DNA from: Alphaproteobacteria bacterium
Lineage (GTDB): Bacteria; Pseudomonadota; Alphaproteobacteria; Sphingomonadales; Sphingomonadaceae
Direction: 5' to 3'
DNA: 9,328 bases
Assembly (NCBI GenBank): GCA_020249025.1
Contig: JADCGM010000291.1
Coordinates: forward strand, 1 to 9,328
The notes under the pieces were generated by a model. The model ran no database searches. It had not been told where the DNA came from and worked only from the letters and a program-made list of their open reading frames with translations. The first letter of the stretch is position 1. Every line of letters starts with the position of its first letter. Shown here in pieces: positions 1 through 5,959 of this stretch. The position numbers were made by a program, and so were the translations under genes.

Positions 1-62
1 ATCGGATCGATGCTCTGAAGCCCGTCGCGGGGGCCGACTTCGCTGATGAGAACGTCCGCCAT
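1..62 (-). CDS. Hydroxymethylglutaryl-CoA lyase (N-terminal fragment, runs off the window)
   Basis: Only the first 20 codons are present, read on the minus strand from ATG at 62-60. They contain EVGPRDGLQ, the N-terminal signature of the HMG-CoA lyase branch of the DRE-TIM metallolyases, where the Arg-Asp pair helps form the divalent-metal and substrate site. The family cleaves 3-hydroxy-3-methylglutaryl-CoA to acetyl-CoA and acetoacetate, the last step of leucine breakdown; relatives act on citramalyl-CoA-type substrates. A good ribosome binding site (AAGGTGA on the minus strand) lies 4-6 nt before the ATG, which supports the start. The gene is divergent from a class III CoA-transferase, suggesting a shared pathway. 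The fragment is too short to choose between HMG-CoA lyase and a closely related lyase, though the family call itself is strong. Confidence 0.85.
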   Translation of the reverse strand, partial: MADVLISEVGPRDGLQSIDP

Positions 63-141
63 GCGGTCACCTTGCGCTGAAAGTTGTCCGGACATATGCA
101 CGCCGCGCCACCCTTGCAACCGAAACGACGGGGACTGACCG
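63..141. promoter_or_regulatory. Divergent promoter region between lyase and CoA-transferase with a 10-bp palindrome
   Basis: The 79-bp gap must serve both divergent genes. A perfect palindrome TGTCCGGACA sits at 85-94. Weak sigma70-like pairs can be drawn both ways: TTGCGC (72-77), a 17-bp spacer and TATGCA (95-100) on plus; TTGCAA (119-114), a 17-bp spacer and TATGTC (96-91) on minus. The palindrome would fill the plus-strand spacer and overlap the minus -10, as expected of an operator controlling both genes. The CoA-transferase ribosome binding site is GGGGA at 130-134. The palindrome and RBS are visible in the sequence; the promoters are low-scoring guesses. Confidence 0.4.
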
Positions 142-1323
142 ATGGCCGAATTGCCGCTGACCGGACTGCGGGTGGTTGAATTTACGCACATGGTGATGGG
201 GCCCGCCGTCGGCGCGATCCTTGCCGACATGGGTGCAGAGGTGATCAAGGTCGAGCCCATCGGCGGTGACCAGACACGGCGCCTGCTTGGCTCGGGCGCG
301 GGCTACTTCCCGATGTACAACCGCAACAAGCGCTCGATCGCGCTTGATCTGAAGAAGGCGGAAGGCCTCGGCGTGGCGCGGCGGCTGGCGGCGTCGGCCG
401 ACATCGTCATCGAGAATTTCCGGCCCGGTGCGATGGCCAAGCTTGGCCTCACCTATGAGCAGTTGTCGGCGGACAATCCGCGGCTGATCTACTGCTCGGA
501 AAAAGGCTTTCTCGCCGGCCCCTATGAGGAGCGCACCGCCCTCGACGAGGTCGCGCAGATGATGGGCGGGCTCGCCTACATGACCGGCCCGCCGGGGCGG
601 CCGCTGCGCGCCGGCTCGTCGGTCATCGACGTGACCGGTGGCATGTTCGGCGTCATCGCCATCCTCGGCGCGCTTGAGCAGCGCCACCGCACCGGCCGCG
701 GGCAGATGGTGCAGTCGTCGCTGTTCGAGACGACCGTCTATCTCGTTGGCCAGCACATGGCGCAGAAGGCGGTCACCGGGCAGGCGGCGCGGCCGATGCC
801 GGTGCGCATCTCGGCCTGGGCGATCTACGACGTGTTCGAGACCGCCGACGACGATCAGGTGTTCCTCGGCGTCGTCTCCGATGCGCTGTGGGAGAAGTTC
901 TGCCGCCTGTTCGGCCTCGACGAGCTGTGGGCGGACGAAAGCCTGCGGCTGAACAACCAGCGGGTGCTGGCGCGCGAGACGTTGATGCCGAAGGTCCGCG
1001 AGCTGCTGAAGCGCTTCACCAAGGCTGAGCTGATCGCCAAGCTCGATGGCTCCGGTCTGCCGTTCGCGCCGATTGGCAAGCCCGAGGAGCTGTTCGACGA
1101 TCCGCATCTGGCGGCGAGCGGCGGACTCGTGCCGGTCCAGCTGCCGGGCGGGGAGGGGACGCGGCTCCCCGCGCTGCCCATCGAGATGGACGGCCAGCGC
1201 TTCAACACGCGCGGCGACCTGCCTGGGATCGGCGAGCACAGCCGGGCGATCCTGGCCGGTCTGGGCCTCGGCGAATCGGAGATCGAGCGGCTCGTCGGCG
1301 AGGGGGCCGTGCAGGCGGCCTGA
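142..1323 (+). CDS. Class III (CaiB/BaiF family) CoA-transferase
   Basis: This 393-residue protein has the usual family length (about 380-430). Family III CoA-transferases move CoA between acyl-CoA donors and carboxylic acids in the cytoplasm, using a catalytic aspartate that forms an acyl anhydride. The sequence opens with the typical block GLRVVEFTHMVMGP and LADMGAEVIKVEP (residues 8-39), followed by NRNKRSIALDL (60-70) and the family signature ADIVIENFRPGAMAKLGL (86-103). The likely catalytic Asp is D163 in VIDVTGG, in the position of Asp169 of formyl-CoA transferase. The C-terminal part contains LPFAPIGKPEEL and a Leu-Pro-rich substrate-binding segment. The ATG start is supported by GGGGA seven nucleotides upstream. 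The divergent HMG-CoA-lyase gene suggests a substrate such as hydroxymethylglutarate, citramalate or another branched acid, as in succinyl-CoA:hydroxymethylglutarate CoA-transferase. The substrate itself is inference; the family is secure. Confidence 0.92.
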   Translation: MAELPLTGLRVVEFTHMVMGPAVGAILADMGAEVIKVEPIGGDQTRRLLGSGAGYFPMYNRNKRSIALDLKKAEGLGVARRLAASADIVIENFRPGAMAKLGLTYEQLSADNPRLIYCSEKGFLAGPYEERTALDEVAQMMGGLAYMTGPPGRPLRAGSSVIDVTGGMFGVIAILGALEQRHRTGRGQMVQSSLFETTVYLVGQHMAQKAVTGQAARPMPVRISAWAIYDVFETADDDQVFLGVVSDALWEKFCRLFGLDELWADESLRLNNQRVLARETLMPKVRELLKRFTKAELIAKLDGSGLPFAPIGKPEELFDDPHLAASGGLVPVQLPGGEGTRLPALPIEMDGQRFNTRGDLPGIGEHSRAILAGLGLGESEIERLVGEGAVQAA

Positions 1324-1518
1324 TCCGTCGCTGGCCGCTGAGTCTGTGACATAAAGGTCACGCCGGCCAACGGACTGTTTCGCCTGATGCTGCACTGCAC
1401 AGCAGGCGTCGCGCGAGTGTCACAATCGGCCTTCACAAGCCGCGCCGAGTCGGGATAGCGGCGCGCTCAGCGTCCCAAGCCCGTCCGTCTCCGCAGTCTC
1501 CGTTCGTAGGGGGAACAC
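1324..1518 (+). promoter_or_regulatory. Leader/promoter region of the TonB-dependent receptor with several small dyads
   Basis: This 195-bp noncoding gap contains three structures. A small hairpin GTGAC/GTCAC (1346-1350 with 1357-1361) is flanked by TGGCC (1332-1336) and GGCCA (1365-1369), and could be a weak end signal for the CoA-transferase, though it lacks a T-run. TGCTGCACTGCA at 1388-1399 is followed by CAGCA, forming a dyad with 5-bp arms; the same 12-mer recurs at 7920-7931. A direct repeat TCACAA occurs at 1420-1425 and 1433-1438. No convincing sigma70 promoter, Fur-type box or B12 riboswitch was seen. The receptor's ribosome binding site AGGGGGA is at 1508-1514. Confidence 0.35.
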
Positions 1519-4098
1519 ATGATTCGCGCTCTTCGTTACGGCAGCGCCACCGCTGTCATCGCCGCCTCGCTTCTCGCCGCGCCTGCCTTCGCGCAGTCGA
1601 CCGGCTCGCAGGAGTTCGAGGAAATCGTCGTCACCGGCACCCGGACGGCGTCGCAGGGCGTCATCGTCGCCGATCAGGCGCCGAAGGCTCGCTCGATCAT
1701 CGACCAGGCCTACATCGCGGACAAGTTCGCCGGTCAGTCGATCCTCGACACGCTGAACCTCACGCCGGGCTACAACTTCGTCAACAACGACCCCTACGGC
1801 AACTCGGGCGGCAACCTCCGCCTGCGCGGTCTCGACGGCGCCCGCATCGCGCTGCTCCAGGACGGCATCCCGCTCAACGACTCGGGCAACTACTCGATCT
1901 TCTCGAACCAGCAGCTCGACTCGGAGCTGATCGAGCGCGCGGTCGTCAACGTCGGCACCACCGACGTCGACAGCCCGACCGCGGCGGCCACCGGCGGCAC
2001 CATCAACTACATCACCCGCAAGCCGCGCGATGAGATGGGCTTCATGGGTCAGGGCTCGCTCGGCGAGAACAAGTACTATCGCGGCATCGGCGTGCTCGAC
2101 ACCGGCGCGTTCGGCCCGTGGGGCACCACCGCCTTCCTGTCGGCCTCGTACACCGACTACGACAAGTGGAAGGGCCCGGGCGACCTGACGAAGCAGCAGT
2201 ACAACGCCCGCATCTATCAGCCGATCGGTTCGAACGGCGACTTCATCTCGGTGATGGCGCACTACAACCGCAACCGGAACAACTTCTACCGCAACCTGCG
2301 CCTGAGCGAGTTCCAGACGAACCGATTCATCGATCGCGTCAACTTCTGCCAGCGCGCGACTCCGGGCGCCGGCACCGTTCAGAACGAGAACACGGCGCCG
2401 TTCAGCGCCTGCGGCTCGACGACGATCGGTCAGGACAGCGGCTACGCCAACCTGTTCATCAACCCGTCGAACACGGGCAATATCCGTGCGCAGGGCCGTT
2501 TCACCCTGACCGACGGCCTGACCCTCACGGTCGACCCGTCGTTCCAGTACGTGCTGGCCAACGGCGGCGGCAACGAGGTGGTCGCCGAGACCGATCCGCG
2601 CCTGCAGGGCTCGCAGTATGTCGGCACCACCGCGGCGACCCGCATCGCGCGTGGCGTCGACCTCAACGGTGACGGCGATATCCTCGACAGCATCCGCCTG
2701 TATCGCCCGAACAACACCAACACCCGTCGCTTCGGCGTCAACTCGTCGCTGATCTGGAACATCAACGACGAGAACCTGTTCCGCGTCGCCTACACCTTCG
2801 ACCGCGCCCGTCACCGCCAGACCGGCGAGTTCGGCTTCCTGACATCGGCGGGCGATCCGCAGAACGTCTTCGGCGGCCGCAATGGCACCCCGGTGCTGAC
2901 GCTCGACGGCACGCCGCTGCAGAATCGCGACCGTCTGTCGATCGCGCTGCTCAACCAGCTGGCGGCCGAGTATCGCGGCGAGTTCTTCGACCAGTTCCTG
3001 ACGGTGAGCCTCGGTGTCCGCGCGCCGTTCTTCAAGCGTGAGCTGAACCAGTATTGCTTCACCATCGCGCAGAGCAACTCGACCCCGGGGGTGACCCAGG
3101 CGTCGGGTGGCGGCTTCGCCTACTGCTCGCGTCAGTCGGAGGCGTCGTACGTCGCCGCCGCCGGCGCCTCGACCGCGACCCGCCTCAACGGCGTCGTCGA
3201 CTTCGGTACCTCGACGTCGGTCGGCTCGGGCGTCACCGACGCTCGCCTGCGCCGTCCGTTCAGCACCGAAGTGAAGTACGACAAGGTGCTTCCGAACCTC
3301 GGCGTGAGCATCAAGCCGGGTGACGGCCACCTCGTGTTCGCCGGCTACTCGCAGAACCTGTCGGCTCCGCGCACCGACGACCTCTACGACGTGCAGCTGC
3401 CGACCTCGACGCCGGAAACCACCGAGCTGATCGAAGTCGGCTACCGCTACCAGAAGGGCAAGATCCTCAGCGCGATCGGCGCCTACACCTCGACGTTCAA
3501 GAACCGTCTGGTGCGCTCGTTCGATCAGGATCAGGGCATCAACATCACCCGCAACGTCGGCAAGGTCGACTTCAAGGGTGTCGATGGCCAGGTCGGCTAC
3601 CAGATCACCCCGGAGATCTCGCTGTACGGCTCGTTCTCGTACACCGACACCGAGGTGAAGAGCGACGTCATCCTCGGCCGCAACGCGGCCGGCGTGGCGA
3701 CGCTGCTCCCGACCCAGGGCAAGCAGCTGGTCGAGACCCCGAAGTATCAGTGGGGCGCCCGCGCCGAGTATAACGGCGATCTCATCAGCGGCGGCATCGA
3801 GCTGAAGAGCGTCGGCAAGCGCGCGGCTTCGGACACCAACGACGAGTTCTCGCCGGCCTACCAGACGGTGAACCTCAACGTTCGTCTGAAGCTCGAGGAG
3901 TGGACCGGCCTCGACGGCTCGTACCTCCAGCTCAACGCCAGCAACCTGTTCAACGAGAAGTATCTCGGCAACATCAACAGCGTGACCAACGTCAACGCCT
4001 TCACCGCGTCCAACGGCGTGGCGGTCGGCGGCAACTTCCCGACCTACTCGGTCGGCTCGCCGCAGACCTTCCAGGCGACGCTGCGTCTGGCCTTCTAA
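1519..4098 (+). CDS. TonB-dependent outer-membrane receptor
   Basis: This 859-residue protein is an outer-membrane gated channel that takes up a scarce ligand using TonB/ExbBD energy. Residues 1-25 are a signal peptide with an Ala-rich core and AFA|QS cleavage. A TonB box EIVVTGT (35-41) follows. The plug domain spans about 50-170, with GNLRLRGLDGARIALLQDG and GTTDVDSPTAAATGGTINYI in its later part. A beta-barrel fills the rest and ends in TLRLAF, with the terminal Phe needed for barrel assembly. Two closely spaced Cys pairs (C277/C298 and C513/C536) and an acidic DLNGDGD loop (381-387) lie in likely surface loops. ATG 1519 has AGGGGGA just upstream. Codons are almost uniformly C/G-ending (for example AAG, AAC, GAG), suggesting high expression. 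No TonB, siderophore or sugar gene is adjacent and no Fur box is visible, so the substrate is unknown. Confidence 0.95.
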   Translation: MIRALRYGSATAVIAASLLAAPAFAQSTGSQEFEEIVVTGTRTASQGVIVADQAPKARSIIDQAYIADKFAGQSILDTLNLTPGYNFVNNDPYGNSGGNLRLRGLDGARIALLQDGIPLNDSGNYSIFSNQQLDSELIERAVVNVGTTDVDSPTAAATGGTINYITRKPRDEMGFMGQGSLGENKYYRGIGVLDTGAFGPWGTTAFLSASYTDYDKWKGPGDLTKQQYNARIYQPIGSNGDFISVMAHYNRNRNNFYRNLRLSEFQTNRFIDRVNFCQRATPGAGTVQNENTAPFSACGSTTIGQDSGYANLFINPSNTGNIRAQGRFTLTDGLTLTVDPSFQYVLANGGGNEVVAETDPRLQGSQYVGTTAATRIARGVDLNGDGDILDSIRLYRPNNTNTRRFGVNSSLIWNINDENLFRVAYTFDRARHRQTGEFGFLTSAGDPQNVFGGRNGTPVLTLDGTPLQNRDRLSIALLNQLAAEYRGEFFDQFLTVSLGVRAPFFKRELNQYCFTIAQSNSTPGVTQASGGGFAYCSRQSEASYVAAAGASTATRLNGVVDFGTSTSVGSGVTDARLRRPFSTEVKYDKVLPNLGVSIKPGDGHLVFAGYSQNLSAPRTDDLYDVQLPTSTPETTELIEVGYRYQKGKILSAIGAYTSTFKNRLVRSFDQDQGINITRNVGKVDFKGVDGQVGYQITPEISLYGSFSYTDTEVKSDVILGRNAAGVATLLPTQGKQLVETPKYQWGARAEYNGDLISGGIELKSVGKRAASDTNDEFSPAYQTVNLNVRLKLEEWTGLDGSYLQLNASNLFNEKYLGNINSVTNVNAFTASNGVAVGGNFPTYSVGSPQTFQATLRLAF

Positions 4099-4119
4099 GC
4101 CGGGCAGACCGCAAGGCTC

Positions 4120-4151
4120 GAGCGGGCGGCTCCGAAAGGGGCCGCCCGCTT
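4120..4151. terminator. Hairpin terminator between convergent genes (GAAA loop)
   Basis: A 13-pair stem, 4121-4133 against 4138-4150, has ten perfect pairs (AGCGGGCGGC/GCCGCCCGCT), then two C-G pairs and a T-G pair, and is capped by a GAAA tetraloop at 4134-4137. It begins 22 nt after the receptor stop and lies between convergent genes, so it probably ends the receptor mRNA and may also stop transcription of the Lrp gene. The T-tract is poor on both sides (TTCGATT after it on plus), so it may act partly by stabilising the 3' end. Confidence 0.75.
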
Positions 4152-4201
4152 CGATTCAAGGCCTTGGAGAGCGACGGCTGGATGGCCGCGCGCGGCGTCC
4201 G

Positions 4202-4684
4202 TCAGTCGTCGACTGGGACCCCGGGCAGGTTCTTCGAGGTGCGGATCGTCAGCGATGTCTTCACATGCTCGACACCGGGCGCGGTGGTCAGCGCGCTCGT
4301 CAGGAAGCGCTGGAACTCCTGAAGGTCGTGCGCGACGATCTTCAGCACGAAATCGATCTCGCCGTTGAGCATGTGGCATTCGCGCACCTGCGGGAGCTTG
4401 GCGACATGCTCCTCGAAGGCGCGCAGATCGGTTTCGGCCTGGCTTTTCAGCGACACCATGGCGAAGACCGTGATGCCGTAGCCGAGCGCCTCGCTATCAA
4501 GGTCGGCATGGTAGCCCTTCACCACGCCCTGCTCCTCGAGCGCGCGGACGCGGCGCAGGCAGGGCGGCGCGGTGAGACCGGCGCGCGCGGCCAGCTCGAC
4601 GTTGGTGATGCGGCCGTCGGCTTGAAGGTTGCGCAGAATCAGCCGGTCGATGGGATCGAGCTGGGGGCGATTCGATTGCGCCAT
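4202..4684 (-). CDS. Lrp/AsnC family transcriptional regulator
   Basis: This 160-residue protein has normal family length. The N-terminal winged helix-turn-helix (about residues 9-62) reads LDPIDRLILRNLQADGRITN, then NVELAARAGLTAPPCLRRVRALEEQGVV, which is the classic Lrp recognition region. The C-terminal RAM domain (about 70-150) carries VRECHMLNGEIDFVLKI, the effector-binding and oligomerisation core. Such proteins form dimers to octamers and sense amino acids or other small effectors, often repressing their own gene. The start is ATG at 4684-4682; the upstream ACGGAC is a weak ribosome binding site. The gene is divergent from a PAS/HisKA gene, and a strong inverted and direct repeat lies 23-62 bp upstream of its start, consistent with autoregulation. 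The effector and wider regulon cannot be read from this sequence. Confidence 0.93.
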   Translation of the reverse strand: MAQSNRPQLDPIDRLILRNLQADGRITNVELAARAGLTAPPCLRRVRALEEQGVVKGYHADLDSEALGYGITVFAMVSLKSQAETDLRAFEEHVAKLPQVRECHMLNGEIDFVLKIVAHDLQEFQRFLTSALTTAPGVEHVKTSLTIRTSKNLPGVPVDD

Positions 4685-4716
4685 CCGGGTCCGTTTCTGT
4701 TGGGGGATTGCGCGAC

Positions 4717-4745
4717 CCTATAATAAAATTGCGCGACCGCGCAAT
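4717..4745 (-). promoter_or_regulatory. Candidate promoter of the Lrp-family gene overlapping its operator
   Basis: On the minus strand TTGCGC (4745-4740) is followed by a 17-bp spacer and TATAGG (4722-4717). The -35 lies inside the inverted repeat, so a bound regulator would block polymerase. Matches to the consensus are partial (3/6 and 4/6), so this is a proposal from spacing and position. Confidence 0.35.
4719..4724 (+). promoter_or_regulatory. Consensus TATAAT -10 element between operator repeats
   Basis: A perfect TATAAT stands out in a GC-rich genome and falls between the two ATTGCGCGACC copies. It faces the PAS/HisKA-trxB-lysR cluster. No good -35 lies at 16-18 bp (TTTCTG at 4694-4699 is 19 bp away), so it may need activation. 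A second TATAAA at 4781-4786 is an alternative start signal closer to the gene. Confidence 0.45.
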
Positions 4746-4838
4746 TCCGAAACCGGTTCGCGTCCGCAACGGCTTTGTTGTATAAAACGGTTCGTGGCGA
4801 CGGCACCGGATCTGGGGGGGGATGCGACCGCGGGGCAA

Positions 4839-5924
4839 ATGCGCCCGCCGTCGATCGTTGCCGGCGAACGCCGCCTCGCCGAACTCATGGTCCGTCTGCG
4901 CGGCGAGCGCTCGTCCGCCGACCAGGGCGCAGGGCCGCGCAGCTGGTATGACGCGCGCTGGCGCTCGGACCGTAGCGGCCGCATCGTCCAGATCGAAGGC
5001 GGCGACGGCGCTGTTCTTCCCGGATCCCTCAACCGGCTCTGCGCCGTAAGTGGGCGCCTTGCTCATGTCGTCGCCGAGCGATGGCCGTTCCGCGACATGG
5101 AAGTTGATGACGACGGGCGGCGCTGGCGGCTGTCGGCCCTTCCTGTGTTCGATTCCCGCGGCGCATTCGCCGGCTACGACGGCTATGCGTGGGGGCGGGA
5201 TGCGTCGCCGGACGCGAATGATCCCCAGATCCTCGCCGAATTCGCGCATGAGGTCCGCTCGCCGCTGACGGCGATCAGCGGCTTCGCCCAGTTCGTCGAG
5301 GGCGAGGCGCTCGGCCCGGCGCCGCAGTCCGCGCGCGAGCTCGCCGCCGCCATTCTCGCCGAGACGCGCCGCCTCGTCGCGGCGCTCGACGATCTGACCG
5401 ACAACGCCCGCGTCGAAGGGCAGCGGCTTCCGGTGGCCTGTTCGTGGATGCAGCTCGGCGATGCGACGGCCGGCGTCGTCGAACGCTATGCGCCGGCGGC
5501 GGCGGCGCGCCATGCCGCGCTGTCGGCGTCCGGATCGATGACCTTGCGCGTGTGGGCCGATCCCAAGCTGCTGGAGCGTTGCATAGAGCGGCTCGTCGCG
5601 ACCCTTGTCCCGTTCCTCGGTGAGCGCGAGACGCTCAAACTCGTCGCCCAGGGCTGGACCGGCGAACTCGGTGGCCTGTCGATCTCGCGCCCCAAGGCGT
5701 TGGTCCGTCTCAGTGCGGCTGAACTGCTCGATCAGCCGGACGAGCCGACCGATGCGAGCGCGCCGCTGCTGGGGCTGTCGTTCACGCTGCGCCTCGCGCA
5801 GCGGCTGATGGCGGCGATGGGCGGCGAACTCGTGATCGCGCCGCAGCAGTTCAAGCTGCGCATGGCGGCCGGCGGCGTTCACGCGCTGCAAGCGGACGTA
5901 GCGCCGGAGGGTGAGCCGGCTTAA
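4839..5924 (+). CDS. PAS-HisKA sensor protein with degenerate ATPase domain (probable non-canonical histidine kinase)
   Basis: The protein has about 361 residues from ATG 4839. It has no membrane helix or signal peptide and is presumably cytoplasmic. Residues about 35-121 look like a PAS sensor fold, with RSGRIVQIEGG, DDDGRRWRLSALPVFDSRG and FAGYDGYAWG. The dimerisation/phosphoacceptor helix follows with EFAHEVRSPLTAISGFAQF, where His137 is the predicted phosphorylated residue. The C-terminal half aligns loosely with HATPase_c: LLERCIERLVATLVPFL (244-260) sits where the N-box should be but lacks Asn, no DxGxG G1 box is present, and LLGLSFTLRLAQRLMAAMGGEL-type sequence near 310-331 recalls the G2 region. 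Kinase activity is therefore doubtful. No response regulator is adjacent. The start is uncertain: the same frame is open back to 4629, antisense to the Lrp gene, and GTG 4794 is the main alternative. trxB begins 35 bp downstream. Confidence 0.8.
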   Translation: MRPPSIVAGERRLAELMVRLRGERSSADQGAGPRSWYDARWRSDRSGRIVQIEGGDGAVLPGSLNRLCAVSGRLAHVVAERWPFRDMEVDDDGRRWRLSALPVFDSRGAFAGYDGYAWGRDASPDANDPQILAEFAHEVRSPLTAISGFAQFVEGEALGPAPQSARELAAAILAETRRLVAALDDLTDNARVEGQRLPVACSWMQLGDATAGVVERYAPAAAARHAALSASGSMTLRVWADPKLLERCIERLVATLVPFLGERETLKLVAQGWTGELGGLSISRPKALVRLSAAELLDQPDEPTDASAPLLGLSFTLRLAQRLMAAMGGELVIAPQQFKLRMAAGGVHALQADVAPEGEPA

Positions 5925-5959
5925 GTAAGCAGCGAATCTGATCCCTGGAGTCGCCGCGA

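Larger units (their letters stand above)
4707..4746. promoter_or_regulatory. Lrp-type operator: 11-bp direct repeat plus 20-bp inverted repeat
   Basis: ATTGCGCGACC occurs at 4707-4717 and again at 4728-4738, exactly 21 bp apart (two helical turns). The second copy is one half of AATTGCGCGACCGCGCAATT (4727-4746), a perfect inverted repeat with 9-bp arms and a 2-bp centre. There are therefore three TTGCGCG half-sites on one face of the DNA, a layout suited to an oligomeric Lrp/AsnC protein. The site lies in the divergent region next to the lrp-like gene, so that protein is the leading candidate ligand (inference). Confidence 0.65.

Noticed and set aside
67..1395. Minus-strand open frame of 442 codons opposite the CoA-transferase
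   Set aside because: The His/Arg/Ala-rich translation has no motifs and is fully covered by a clear CaiB/BaiF gene. It would also overlap the divergent promoter of the lyase.
1420..3330. Very long open frame (636 codons) on the minus strand inside the TonB receptor gene
   Set aside because: It is the antisense shadow of a codon-biased GC-rich gene: an Arg/Ala/Val/Asp/Glu-rich, low-complexity translation with no recognisable domain, while the plus strand encodes an unmistakable receptor.
4629..4838. Longer kinase start at ATG 4629
   Set aside because: It would overlap the lrp coding region antisense and run through the operator and -10 elements; the added residues look like noise.
4497..5891. 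Minus-strand open frame of 464 codons opposite the kinase gene and running into lrp
   Set aside because: It overlaps two well-supported genes and the operator region, and its composition is typical of GC-rich antisense frames.
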